From: Myxococcus xanthus
GTDB taxonomy: Bacteria > Myxococcota > Myxococcia > Myxococcales > Myxococcaceae
Direction: 5' to 3'
Length of the DNA stretch: 64,000 nt
Assembly: GCF_006402735.1 (NCBI RefSeq)
Contig: NZ_CP017174.1
Location: 3,599,001-3,663,000, forward strand
Positions 1 through 11,324 of the stretch are shown here, in pieces. The first letter of the stretch is position 1, and each line of letters begins with the position of its first letter. The position numbers and the translations under genes are program-made. The notes beneath the pieces were generated by a model. The model made no database searches, was not told the DNA's origin, and saw only the letters and a program-made list of their open reading frames with translations.

Positions 1-1
1 C

Positions 2-763
2 GAGCCGCCCGACGCCCGCACGGACCTGTACGCGATGGGCGTGCTGCTCTTCCAACTCGTCACCGGGCAGCCGCCCTTTCAGGGCGCCACCCGGCACGAG
101 GTGGAGGACCTGCACCTGAATGCGCCGCCTCCTCGGCCCAGTGAGCGCGCCCCGGTGCCTGCCGGGCTGGATGCCGTGGTGCTGCGCAGCATGGGGAAGC
201 GGCGCGAGGACCGATACCCGGACATCGATGCCTGGATCGACGCGCTCCGGCGCGCGGTGAAGGGCAGTCCCACGGAGGACCAGCCCACGCTCGCCGTGGC
301 GCTGTACGCGGAAGCCCGGCTCCACGGCGCGGTGGAACCTTCGTCCTTGGAGCGGCTGGATGCGTTGCTGGAGCGCGTGGGGGGAGCCGCGCGCTCCGCG
401 GGGCTGGACGTGCGGCTGGAGGGGAGCGGTTGCCTGCTGGCCTTCGCGCCGCTGCCGCCGGAAGCAGGGGCGGAGCAGGCCGCGCGAGCGCGAGTGCTGC
501 ACGCCGCGCTGGCCCTGGTGGAGTTCGTGGCGGCGAGCGAGGCGCCGCGCCCGGTGGACCTGGCCATCACCGTTCACGTCGCGGAGCTGCCTCGCGAGGA
601 CGGCGGCGGCGGGTTGTTGCACCTGCCGGGCTGGGTCGCGGAGCCACCAGGAACGGAACTGGTGGCGACCGCGCGTGCGCTCGAGGGCCTGGAAACGGGC
701 TTCCTGGCGACACCCGTGTCCGCCGCGGGACTGGGGTGCTGGCGCGTCAGCCGCCCGCGGTGA
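2..763 (+). CDS. Ser/Thr protein kinase, C-terminal part with degenerate cyclase-like tail (5' partial)
   Basis: The reading frame is open at the left window edge, so the gene starts outside. The first residues visible (DARTDLYAMGVLLFQLVTG) are kinase subdomain IX, so the ATP and HRD/DFG motifs lie upstream. The kinase lobe ends near residue 90 of the visible part. The remaining ~150 residues resemble a class III nucleotide cyclase fold (ALYAEAR start, then an EGSGCLLAFAP strand), but no metal-binding Asp pair is evident, so I infer a sensory or pseudo-enzyme domain. A Hanks-type kinase phosphorylates Ser/Thr on cytoplasmic targets. It converges with the FHA/sigma-54 activator, ending 3 bp from its stop. 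Confidence 0.85.
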   Translation, partial: EPPDARTDLYAMGVLLFQLVTGQPPFQGATRHEVEDLHLNAPPPRPSERAPVPAGLDAVVLRSMGKRREDRYPDIDAWIDALRRAVKGSPTEDQPTLAVALYAEARLHGAVEPSSLERLDALLERVGGAARSAGLDVRLEGSGCLLAFAPLPPEAGAEQAARARVLHAALALVEFVAASEAPRPVDLAITVHVAELPREDGGGGLLHLPGWVAEPPGTELVATARALEGLETGFLATPVSAAGLGCWRVSRPR

Positions 764-766
764 TGC

Positions 767-2185
<1,419 letters not shown>

Positions 2186-2422
2186 GGAAGTCAAGATATC
2201 ACGGGGGCCGACATCCGAACGGTTCTCTCCCGGGCTCATTTTTTTGGGGGGTGGTTGTTGGCCGCCCGCTCTGGGAGCGAGGCAGGTCCCGCGCGGAGGC
2301 GCGGCGTCTCCGGGATTACCGCTAGTCGAGGCTGTTTGGACCTTCTCGGCTGAGAGGTGCTGTGTCACAGCGGACTCGGAGTGTCGCGGACCCCACATGT
2401 CGGCGCGGGCGGTCGTGCTGAT

Positions 2423-2496
2423 GAAATGACAGACATGACAGCGCGGGTCATCACGTCGCCACATCCGCCCGGGGATGAAATCATGTCTGTCATTTC
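2423..2496. promoter_or_regulatory. Perfect 16-bp inverted repeat, 42-bp spacer
   Basis: GAAATGACAGACATGA (2423-2438) and its exact reverse complement TCATGTCTGTCATTTC (2481-2496). The left arm lies in a tandem ATGACA-GAC-ATGACA element (2427-2441). This looks like two copies of one regulator site in opposite orientation, separated by about four helical turns, placed between divergent genes. Likely ligands are the neighbouring enhancer-binding protein or another regulator; this is inference. Confidence 0.6.
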
Positions 2497-2522
2497 ACGG
2501 GGCGGTTCGTTCGCGGTGTTTC

Positions 2523-2547
2523 AACACGGCGCGCTACCTGCCGTGTT
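2523..2547. promoter_or_regulatory. 8-bp dyad before the YjbR gene
   Basis: AACACGGC (2523-2530) and GCCGTGTT (2540-2547) are exact complements with a 9-nt spacer, 27 nt before the YjbR start. It could be an operator or an RNA hairpin. Confidence 0.4.
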
Positions 2548-2574
2548 TGCCTGGGCCTCTGGTAGGAATGCGCC

Positions 2575-2970
2575 ATGGCGACACGGGGTAGGCGCCGCGC
2601 GATGCGCGGTGGTGGTACGCAAGGGCTGACGTTCGACGCGGTGCGCGCGCTGGTGCTGGCCCTACCGGGGATGGAGGAGGGCACATCCTTCGGGACGCCC
2701 GCGTTCCGCGTGCGCAAGAAGTTCATCGCCCGCTTCCACGAGGATGGTGAGTCGCTGGTGGTGAAGGTGGAGCCCGGCGTGCGGGACGTCCTCATGCAGG
2801 CCGAGCCGGACAGTTGCTACATCACCGAACATTACGCGGGGTACCCCGAGTACCTGCTCGTGCGCGTTGCCGCGGCGCGTCCGGCGCTGGTCCGCCAGCT
2901 GTTGGAGGACGCGTGGCGGAGGAATGCCTCCCAGCGGCAACTGGCGGAGCGGGCGCGGGACGCGGACTGA
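2575..2970 (+). CDS. MmcQ/YjbR family protein
   Basis: 131-residue protein of the MmcQ/YjbR family (double-wing CyaY-like fold). Recognisable features are LVLALPGMEEGTSFG near residue 30, the FIARFHEDGESLVVKV strand and YLLVRVA before the C-terminal helix. Members are small and cytoplasmic; DNA binding has been proposed for some, but no biochemical role is established. The first ~18 residues are Arg-rich and precede the conserved domain, so the true start could be a little downstream. It stands alone, divergent from the FHA activator. Confidence 0.85.
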   Translation: MATRGRRRAMRGGGTQGLTFDAVRALVLALPGMEEGTSFGTPAFRVRKKFIARFHEDGESLVVKVEPGVRDVLMQAEPDSCYITEHYAGYPEYLLVRVAAARPALVRQLLEDAWRRNASQRQLAERARDAD

Positions 2971-3109
2971 CGCCTGCGTTTTCGCGGCAGGCGTTGGCAG
3001 GCCCGGCATTCAATGCGAGGCTCTGGGCGAAGAGGGGGCAGGCCGGGAAGGGGCGCAACGCTTTGGCAGCACCCCTGCTGGCCGGTCTCACCGGCACGGG
3101 AGACCCGAC

Positions 3110-4309
3110 ATGTCAGAGTCAGCAGGTGGCCAGGGCGAGGGGAGCGGGCGACTGCGCACGCCCGTGGAGGGTGCCCTCCGCGCGGTGCGCTCTCTGGTCG
3201 AGTTGGAGGACACGGACCGGGCGGCACAGCTCTACGAGGAGCTGGGCGATGCGCAGCGCGAGCGCATCCGTCACGAAGCTGAACGGGGACCGGCGAAGGA
3301 GCGCCGTGGCTTCGTCGAGGTGCTGCGGCGCGCGCGGGACTTCCTGGGCGCGGCACGGCTGATGGATGGTCAGGGCGAGGACGCCACCGCCGGGGACCTC
3401 TACTTCCAGAGTGGCAAGTACATGGCCGCCGCGGAGAGCTACCTCCGCGCGGGTGAGGCCGAGCGCGCCGCCGCCGCCTTCGAGCGAGGTGGTGCGCTGG
3501 AACGCGCGCTGGCCATCTATCGGGAGATGGGCTCGCGCGAAGCCATGGCGCAGTGCCTGGTGCGCCTGGACCGTCCCTTCGAGGCGGCCACGCTCTACCA
3601 GGAGCTGGGGCAGGCGCACGCGGAGGTGGAGGCGCTCGGAGGCGTGCGCGCGGAGGACCCGCGCTTCGTGGAGGCGGTGCTGCGCATCTGCCAGTTGCTG
3701 GACGCGGAGGGCTTCACGCACCGGGCGCTGGCGGTGCTCGCGGACGCGGTGAGCAGCTCGGAGGAAGCGCGCGGGGACCCGGCGCTGGTGACGGAGAAGG
3801 CCCGGCTGCTGCGCCGCATGGGGATGGAGGCGGAAGCGGAGGCCATGCTCATCCGCCGTTCCGGAGGCGCGTCGGCGCCCGCGGCGAACGGGTACCGGTT
3901 CCTCAAGGACATCCCCATCTTCGGTGAGCTTTCCCTGGAGGACATGAAGGACCTCTACCGGCTGGCGCGTCAGGTCGTCATCGCGCCCGGCGCCGTATTG
4001 CTGGAGAAGGGCGCGCCCGGCGTGGGGCTCTTCGTCCTGATGGACGGCTCCGTGGACGTCTTCAGCGGACCCGAGGAGGACGCCCGGCACCTCAACACGT
4101 TGGGGCCAGGGGCGTACCTGGGGGAAATCTCCCTGGTGCAGGACGGGCCCGTGTCCGCCCATGTCCGTGCGCGGACCTCCGTGCGGGCGCTGCGCATCAG
4201 CCGTGTCGACTTCGAACGCTTCGTGGATACGCACGAGGCGGCGGCGCTGCGCATCTACCGCCTCTTCACCCAGAACCTCGCGGGCCGGGTGCGTGCGCTG
4301 AGCACCTGA
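3110..4309 (+). CDS. TPR-like repeat protein with C-terminal cyclic nucleotide-binding domain
   Basis: 399 residues. Residues ~20-255 are helical repeats of TPR type (for example AAQLYEELGDAQ, AAAESYLRAGEAERAAAAFERGG). Residues ~260-390 are a Crp/PKA-type cyclic nucleotide-binding fold (FLKDIPIFGELS entry; phosphate cassette GEISLVQDGPVSAH at 338-352). There is no DNA-binding helix-turn-helix, so it is probably a scaffold or effector. In canonical cassettes an Arg after the Pro contacts the cyclic phosphate; here the sequence reads P-V-S-A, so ligand binding may be lost or altered. The start is the ATG at 3110; upstream in-frame sequence looks non-coding. It converges with the PAS histidine kinase. 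Confidence 0.85.
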   Translation: MSESAGGQGEGSGRLRTPVEGALRAVRSLVELEDTDRAAQLYEELGDAQRERIRHEAERGPAKERRGFVEVLRRARDFLGAARLMDGQGEDATAGDLYFQSGKYMAAAESYLRAGEAERAAAAFERGGALERALAIYREMGSREAMAQCLVRLDRPFEAATLYQELGQAHAEVEALGGVRAEDPRFVEAVLRICQLLDAEGFTHRALAVLADAVSSSEEARGDPALVTEKARLLRRMGMEAEAEAMLIRRSGGASAPAANGYRFLKDIPIFGELSLEDMKDLYRLARQVVIAPGAVLLEKGAPGVGLFVLMDGSVDVFSGPEEDARHLNTLGPGAYLGEISLVQDGPVSAHVRARTSVRALRISRVDFERFVDTHEAAALRIYRLFTQNLAGRVRALST

Positions 4310-4332
4310 CAGGGACGTCCCATGGCGTGTGT

Positions 4333-5505
4333 CTACGTGGGGCCGAGCGGGAGCCGGACGCTGAACGTGCTCCCTTTTTCCGGCACGCTGGACACCTGGA
4401 TGTCGCCCCCGTGCGCCGAAACGACCTGGTGGGTGATGAAGAGGCCGAGCCCCAGGCCACTGTAGTTGCGGCCGGACACGGCTCGCATGAACCGGTCAAA
4501 GACGTGGGGCAGCGCTTCCGGTGCGATGCCGATGCCCTCGTCGCGAACGTTCAGCAGCGCCATGCCGCCTTCCGCGCGCAGGCTGACGTGAATCGGCTTG
4601 CCCCCTCCGTACTTGAGCGCGTTGGAGAGGAGGTTGGTCATCACCTGCTCCACCCGGCGGATGTCCCATTCGCCTTGCACGGGCTCCGGCGCGTCCAGTT
4701 CCACGATGCTGCCGAGCTGGCTGGCTTGTGGCAGGTAGCGGGCGATGACCTCTCGAAGCAGCGTCGCGAGGTCCGCGGGCACGCGCTCCAGGGTCAGCTG
4801 GCCCACGCTGATGCGTGACACGTCAAGCAGGTCGTCCACCAGCTCCACCAGCTTGCGCACCTGGCGGACGGCGACGTCGAGGTCGCGCTCCACGCGCTCG
4901 CTCGGCAGCATGCCTCCCGGGGCGCTGCCGACGGCGCGGCGCATGGCCGTCAGCTTCAGTTGCAGCGGGGTGAGTGGGGTGCGCAGCTCGTGGGACGCCA
5001 CGGACAGGAAGTCGTCACGGATGCGAAGCGCCTCCCGTAGGCGCTCCATCTCCCGTTGCTCCTGGGCCTGGTAGCGGGCGGTAAAGTCGCGCGTCACCTT
5101 GCCGAAGCCGCGCAGCTGCCCTGTTTCGTCATACAGCGCCGTGATGACGACGTTGGCCCAGAAGCGGCTGCCGTCCTTGCGGACGCGCCAGCCGTCCTCC
5201 TCGAAGCGGCCCTCACGCGTCGCCACGTCGAGCCCGTGCCGCGGCCGGTTCCGCGCCACGGCTTCGGGCGGATAGAAGCGGCTGAAGTGCTGCCCCAGGA
5301 TTTCGTCCGCGCGGTAGCCCTTGATGCGCTCGGCGCCCGGGTTCCAGCTCGCTACGTACCCATCCAGGTCGAGCGTCAGGATGGCATGGTCAGTGACGCT
5401 CTCAATCAACAGCCGGAGCTGGTCCGCGGTGTCCTGCTTGGATTCGCCTTGCCCGGAGTATGCGACGCGCCTGGCACGTCCGGGGCAGCCGTTGGTGTCT
5501 TCCAT
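4333..5505 (-). CDS. Soluble PAS-domain sensor histidine kinase
   Basis: 390 residues without membrane segments. A PAS domain covers ~30-145 (ITALYDETGQLRGF, VTRDFT). HisKA follows with phospho-acceptor His172 in SHELRTPLTPLQ. The ATPase domain has the N box NLLSNALKYGG, G1 DEGIGIA and G2 GLGLGLF. It should autophosphorylate on a cytoplasmic cue and pass the phosphate to an unlinked response regulator; none is adjacent. The start at 5505 follows an AGGAGG ribosome site 5 nt upstream, which decides it over an in-frame upstream ATG. Confidence 0.93.
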   Translation of the reverse strand: MEDTNGCPGRARRVAYSGQGESKQDTADQLRLLIESVTDHAILTLDLDGYVASWNPGAERIKGYRADEILGQHFSRFYPPEAVARNRPRHGLDVATREGRFEEDGWRVRKDGSRFWANVVITALYDETGQLRGFGKVTRDFTARYQAQEQREMERLREALRIRDDFLSVASHELRTPLTPLQLKLTAMRRAVGSAPGGMLPSERVERDLDVAVRQVRKLVELVDDLLDVSRISVGQLTLERVPADLATLLREVIARYLPQASQLGSIVELDAPEPVQGEWDIRRVEQVMTNLLSNALKYGGGKPIHVSLRAEGGMALLNVRDEGIGIAPEALPHVFDRFMRAVSGRNYSGLGLGLFITHQVVSAHGGDIQVSSVPEKGSTFSVRLPLGPT

Positions 5506-5718
5506 GAGCCTCCTGCTCTGACTTGCTGGTATGAGAACACGCCCCCCTCCGTCACGGGGAATCGCGCGATGTGGCCATCGGCCATCGGACACTCCGGCCG
5601 GCGTACGGGCTGGCGGCCAGCCGGTGCCAGTCCCGGACGCGGTGTGCCGGAGCCCCCCTCCAGCCTGTCGAGGAAGGGGTCGTCACGAAGGTCGACTCGG
5701 ACCCATGCGGGGGATAAC

Positions 5719-8046
5719 ATGCCGCGCCGAATGTCCATGCAGGGTGGCGCCGGTGACGATCCCGATCGGGGGCGGCGCATCGGGAAATACGAAATCCTCA
5801 CGCGCCTCTCGATAGGGGGGATGGCGGAGCTGTTCCTGGCCTACACCTCGGGGCCTGGGGGATTTCGCAAGTTCGTCGCGGTGAAGCAGATTCTCCCGGA
5901 CATCAAGAAGGACGAGCAATTCGTCCAGATGTTCCTGGACGAGGCGCGCATCACCGCGGCCTTCTCGCACGCGAACATCGGTCAGGTGTTCGACCTGGGC
6001 GAGGAGGGCGGCGAGCTGTACCTCGCCATGGAGTTCCTGCCCGGGCAGAACCTGGAGCAGGTGGTGAAGGCCTCCACGCGCCAGGGCTACCCGTTGCCGC
6101 TCGGCTTCGTCGGGCGGGTGATTCGGGATACCTGCCTGGGTCTGCACTACGCGCACCACTTCACGGACCCGTCGGGCCGGCCCGCGGTGGTGGTGCACCG
6201 CGACGTGTCTCCGAAGAACGTGATGCTCACCTACGACGGCGTCGTGAAGGTGATCGACTTCGGCATCGCCAAGGCGCGCGGACGGTTGGGCCGCACGCAG
6301 GTGGGGACGGTGAAGGGGACCAGTGGCTACATGTCCCCGGAGCAGGTGCGAGGCGTGGCCACCCTGGATGGCCGCAGTGACTTGTTCTCCGTGGGTGTCA
6401 TGCTGCACGAACTGCTGAGTGGCCAGCGGTTGTTCAGCGGGCCGCACGAAGCGGCGGTGATGATGCAGATCGTGGAGGCCGACGTGCCTCCGCTGCGCGG
6501 CATCAACCCGGACGTCCCCGAAGCCTTGGAAGCCGTGGTGACGCGAGCGCTGTCCCGGGACGTGTCCCAGCGCTTCACCAACTGCCGGGAGATGGCGCGC
6601 GCCATTGAGGCGGCGCTCGGCTCGGAGCTCTTCGACGAGGACGGCATGACCGCCGTCATGGGCGACCTCTTCGCCGACAAGCGCCAGAAGACGCGCACGT
6701 TGTTGGAGCTGGCCAGCCGCGCGGAGGATGCCCGCGTCAGCGAGGCGGCGGGTGCCCTCCAGCAGGAGGACAGCGCCGACTCCGCCCCCACGTCGCAGGT
6801 ACCGGCCCCGCGCGCCCGGCCTGGTTCGCCCTCGGCTCGGCCCTCGAGCGCGCCCAAGCCTGTGCCCCAGCGCCGTCCGGCGGAGGGCGGCGTGGCTTTG
6901 CGTGGCCCCTCAGTCGCCGGCAACGGGAGCGCGCCCAAGCCTGCCCCCCAGCGCCGGACCAGTGAGGCGGCTCCTCTATCTTCGCGCACACCGCGCGGAG
7001 GTCAGGACAGCGCGCCGGCCGCGCGTACACCTCGGCCGCGGCCCACTGCCCGGCAGGAGGCCCCGGCCGAGTCCGAATCCTTCGACGAGCCGAGCGATCT
7101 CCAGACGCAGCGCTTCCGTTCCCGGCCCCAGCGGCCCGGCGCGGACGGTGAGCGGGCCTCCGGACGGTCGGCGCGCCCCGAGACGTCCCGGGCCTCGGAC
7201 ACGCCGGTGGAGACGCCCGCCGCCCGTCCGCCGTCGCGCTGGGCCAGTCGGCTCTTCCTGCTCTTCCTGCTGGGAGGCCTCGGTTGGGCTGCGACGCTGC
7301 CCGCCGTGCGCGCGCAGCTCCGGCCGGGCCTCGAAGCCGCCAAGGCGTGGGTGAGCGCGGAGCTGAATCCGCCGCCGGCGGAGGACCCCGCGAACCAGCC
7401 CTGGCCACCGCAGCAGGCGGGCCCGCCGCCGGGCTTCCGTCGGGCCGAGCAGGAATCGGCACCTTCCGAGCCTTCCCAGGCTGTCGCCCAGGCCGAGCAG
7501 GCCGCTGGTGGCGAGGAGGCGGTGGAAGGCGCGCCTGAAGCCAAGGCTCCGACGAAGGCCCCGCCCGGGCGGAAGGTGAAGGAAGGCGCCTCTTCGCCGG
7601 CGCGGTGGGCGGCCACCTCCAAGGCAGAGGCCGAACCTGTCAGTGCCAAGGCCGCGCCGCCCGCGCAGGCCAGCCCACCTCCGCGTGAGCAGGCGCCTCG
7701 CGTGGCGGAGGCCCATCCAGCGGCCGAGCCCGTCACCACGGTGACGCAGGATCCCGAGGGAATGGCGGAGGTGTTGGACACCAGCACGGCGAAGGGGGCC
7801 GCGAAGGCGGGCCTGGGGTGGATGACCCTCTACACGGTGCCGCGGGCGGCCGTGTTCGACGGCGCCACGGAGCTGGGCACCACGCCCCTGAAGAAATTCC
7901 CGCTGCCCGTGGGGGTCTACCGCCTGCGCGTGGTGGACCCGACGGGGGTGGAGTCGGTGAGCCGGCTCCTGTCGGCTCCCATCAAGCCGGGCGAGGAGAC
8001 GAAGATTCAAATCCGGCTGGCGGATCTCCCACCGTACAAGGAGTGA
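5719..8046 (+). CDS. Membrane-anchored Ser/Thr protein kinase with C-terminal PEGA-like domain
   Basis: 775 residues. The N-terminal kinase domain (~23-300) has the ATP lysine in VAVKQI (Lys56), the catalytic loop HRDVSPKN (Asp162), DFG (Asp180) and GTSGYMSPEQ, so it should be active. Residues ~350-505 are a low-complexity Pro/Ala/Arg-rich linker with a repeated APKP-PQRR motif. One transmembrane segment lies at ~509-530 (RLFLLFLLGGLG), followed by an Ala/Pro/Glu-rich stretch and a C-terminal PEGA-like beta domain (~695-775, TLYTVPRAAVFDGATELG). The architecture places the kinase in the cytoplasm and PEGA in the periplasm. The start at 5719 follows GGGGGA; ATG at 5731 or 5737 is possible. It lies just before glyQ and 3.3 kb from the Kil locus. 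Confidence 0.93.
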   Translation: MPRRMSMQGGAGDDPDRGRRIGKYEILTRLSIGGMAELFLAYTSGPGGFRKFVAVKQILPDIKKDEQFVQMFLDEARITAAFSHANIGQVFDLGEEGGELYLAMEFLPGQNLEQVVKASTRQGYPLPLGFVGRVIRDTCLGLHYAHHFTDPSGRPAVVVHRDVSPKNVMLTYDGVVKVIDFGIAKARGRLGRTQVGTVKGTSGYMSPEQVRGVATLDGRSDLFSVGVMLHELLSGQRLFSGPHEAAVMMQIVEADVPPLRGINPDVPEALEAVVTRALSRDVSQRFTNCREMARAIEAALGSELFDEDGMTAVMGDLFADKRQKTRTLLELASRAEDARVSEAAGALQQEDSADSAPTSQVPAPRARPGSPSARPSSAPKPVPQRRPAEGGVALRGPSVAGNGSAPKPAPQRRTSEAAPLSSRTPRGGQDSAPAARTPRPRPTARQEAPAESESFDEPSDLQTQRFRSRPQRPGADGERASGRSARPETSRASDTPVETPAARPPSRWASRLFLLFLLGGLGWAATLPAVRAQLRPGLEAAKAWVSAELNPPPAEDPANQPWPPQQAGPPPGFRRAEQESAPSEPSQAVAQAEQAAGGEEAVEGAPEAKAPTKAPPGRKVKEGASSPARWAATSKAEAEPVSAKAAPPAQASPPPREQAPRVAEAHPAAEPVTTVTQDPEGMAEVLDTSTAKGAAKAGLGWMTLYTVPRAAVFDGATELGTTPLKKFPLPVGVYRLRVVDPTGVESVSRLLSAPIKPGEETKIQIRLADLPPYKE

Positions 8047-8055
8047 GCGCCGTCC

Positions 8056-8087
8056 TTGACGCTCCGGACCCCCGTCACTAGGGTCCG
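8056..8087 (+). promoter_or_regulatory. Candidate glyQS promoter with overlapping dyad
   Basis: TTGACG (8056-8061), 17-nt spacer, TAGGGT (8079-8084), 9 nt before the glyQ ATG. Transcription would start only a few bases before the codon, and glyQ has no Shine-Dalgarno. A 7-bp dyad CGGACCC/GGGTCCG (8065-8071, 8081-8087) overlaps the -10 element and could be an operator. Confidence 0.4.
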
Positions 8088-8093
8088 CGCGCT

Positions 8094-9075
<982 letters not shown>

Positions 9076-9086
<11 letters not shown>

Positions 9087-11187
9087 CCTGCTCCTGGAAG
9101 TGGGCGCGGAAGAGATTCCGGCGTCGTTCATCGGCCCCGCGCTGGACGACCTGAAGCGCATCATCACCGAGCGCATGGCGGACGCCCGCCTGAAGCATGG
9201 CGAGGTGCGGACCTTCGGCACGCCGAGGCGGCTCGCGGTGTGGGTGAGGGACGTGGCGGACGCGGGCGAGGACATCACCAAGGAGGTCCTGGGCCCCAGC
9301 GCCAAGGCGGCCTTCGACGCGCAGGGCAAGCCCACCAAGGCGGCGGAGAAGTTCGCCGAGAGCCTCAAGCTCACGGTGGACCAGCTGGGCCGCGCCACCA
9401 CCGCCAAGGGCGAGTACCTCTCCGCGCGTGTGGAGGAGAAGGGCCGCCCGGCGGCGGACATCCTGAAGGACACGCTGCACGCGGCGGTGCACGGCATCAA
9501 CTTCCGCAAGTCCATGCGCTGGGGTGACGTGGACACGTCCTTCGCGCGCCCGGTGCAGTGGCTGGTGGCGCTGCTGGGAAGCGACGTGCTGCCCGTGGTG
9601 TTCGGTGACGTGACGAGCGGCCGGACCACGCGGGGGCACCGCTTCCTGTCGCCCGACGCCATCGAGCTGAAGGCTCCGGCGGACTATGAGGCTGCGCTGG
9701 AGAAGGCGCACGTGGTGGCGGACATCACGAAGCGCCGCGCGCAGCTGGTGGAGAAGGTGAAGGTGGCTGCGAGCAAGGCCGGCGCCCAGCTGCTGGAGGA
9801 CGAGTCGCTGGTGGACCAGGTGACGAACCTGGTCGAGCTGCCCAGCCCGGTGGTGGGCACCTTCGAGGAGCGCCACCTGGACCTGCCTCCGGAGGTGCTG
9901 GTGCAGGAGATGAAGAGCCACCAGCGCTACTTCTCGCTGGTGGACAGCGCGGGCAAGCTGCAGCCGAAGTTCATCGCCGTGTCCAACACGCCGGTGCGCG
10001 ACGAGCAGCTCAGCCTGCGCGGCTACCAGCGCGTGCTGCGCGCGCGACTGGCGGACGGCCGCTTCTTCTTCGACGAGGACCGGAAGACGCCGCTCATCGA
10101 CCGCGTGGAGAAGCTGGGCCGCGTGGTGTGGCAGGGGCAGCTGGGGAGCTACCTGGAGAAGGTGGAGCGCTTCCGCACGCTGGCGGTGTGGCTGGGCCAG
10201 CAGACGGGGCGGGCAGGGGAGGCGGCCACCATCGAGCGCGCCGCAACCCTGGCCAAGGCGGACCTCGTCACCGGCATGGTGGGCGAGTTCCCAGAACTCC
10301 AGGGCGTCATGGGCCGCGAGTACGCCCGCGCGGGTGGTGAGACGAACGCCGTGGCCCTGGCCATCGCGGAGCACTACCTGCCGCGCGGCGCCGAGGACGC
10401 GCTGCCCACTCAGGACGCGGGCGCGCTCATCGGCATCGCGGACAGGCTGGACTCGCTGTGCGGTATCTTTGCCATCGGCAAGGCGCCCACGGGCGCGGCG
10501 GACCCGTTCGCCCTGCGCCGCGCGTGCATCGCCATCATCCGGCTGGTGCTGGGGCGGGGCTACCGCTTCAGCCTGTCGGCCGCGGTGGACGAGTCGCTCC
10601 GGTTGCTGGCTCCGAAGATTGCCAACGCCAAGCGCAAGGCCGGCGAGCCCGCGCCGCGTGAGCAGGTGCTGGAGTTCTTCCGCGGCCGCCTCAAGGCGCT
10701 GTGGGGTGAGCAGCACCGCACGGACGTCGTGGAGGCGGTGCTGTCCGCCGGCTTCGACGACCTGGTGGCCGCGCAGAAGCGCCTGGAGGCCCTGAGCCAC
10801 ATCGTGGGCCGGGCGGACTTCCAGCCCCTGGCCGTGGCCTTCAAGCGCGTGGTCAACATCGTGGAGAAGCAGGGCCGCGACGTGCAGGGGGGGGAGACCA
10901 ACCCCCAGAAGCTGGTGGACGAGCCGGAGCGGAACCTCCACACCGCCTTCACCCAGGCCCGGAGCACGGTGTCGGGGTTGGTGCGCGCGGATGACTTCTC
11001 CGGTGCTCTCCGGGAAATCACGGGCCTGAAGCCCGCCGTGGACACCTTCTTCGACAAGGTGATGGTCATGGCCGAGGACAAGGCCCTGAGGGAAAACCGC
11101 ATCCGCCTGCTCGTGGAGATTGGCGCCCTGTTCAACCAGGTGGCCGACTTCTCGAAGATCCAGGCTGAAACGGCCGCCGCGGCCTGA
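9076..11187 (+). CDS. glyS: Glycyl-tRNA synthetase beta subunit
   Basis: 703 residues, normal for GlyS. It starts [18 protein letters not shown], typical of the family, and includes [10 protein letters not shown] and [11 protein letters not shown]. The beta subunit binds tRNA and supports the alpha subunit in glycine activation and transfer. The C-terminal ~100 residues are the anticodon-binding (DALR-like) region. The start was chosen at 9076 from the conserved N-terminus and a GGAGG 7 nt upstream. Confidence 0.98.
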
Positions 11188-11282
11188 TGCGTGGCCTGCC
11201 TGCCCTCCGGGGGATGAAGCACCCCGGGGGGCACGGCTGCGTCGGGCGCAAGGCGCATGGGAATGGCGCGCCGCGTTTCCGG

Positions 11283-11311
11283 TTGCCCGGGGGGAGACCC
11301 CTTCCTACACT
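11283..11311 (+). promoter_or_regulatory. Candidate promoter of the Kil/Tad locus
   Basis: TTGCCC (11283-11288), 17-nt spacer, TACACT (11306-11311), 13 nt before the first lipoprotein ATG. It matches a housekeeping-sigma pattern at 8 of 12 positions. The leader would be about 7 nt. It is the only promoter-like element seen between glyS and the locus. Confidence 0.4.
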
Positions 11312-11324
11312 CCGCCCCCCTCTG

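Larger units (their letters stand above)
2186..2574. other. Divergent intergenic region with paired operator-like repeats
   Basis: 389 bp between the activator (leftward) and the YjbR gene (rightward). No convincing coding sequence is seen. It holds a widely spaced 16-bp inverted repeat and a shorter dyad just before the YjbR gene, listed separately. There is a run of seven T at about 2240-2246. Confidence 0.7.

Noticed and set aside
6840..6970. Tandem DNA repeat (APKP-PQRR coding motif) as a mobile or minisatellite element
   Set aside because: It encodes a two-copy low-complexity linker of the kinase and stays in frame, so it is part of the gene.
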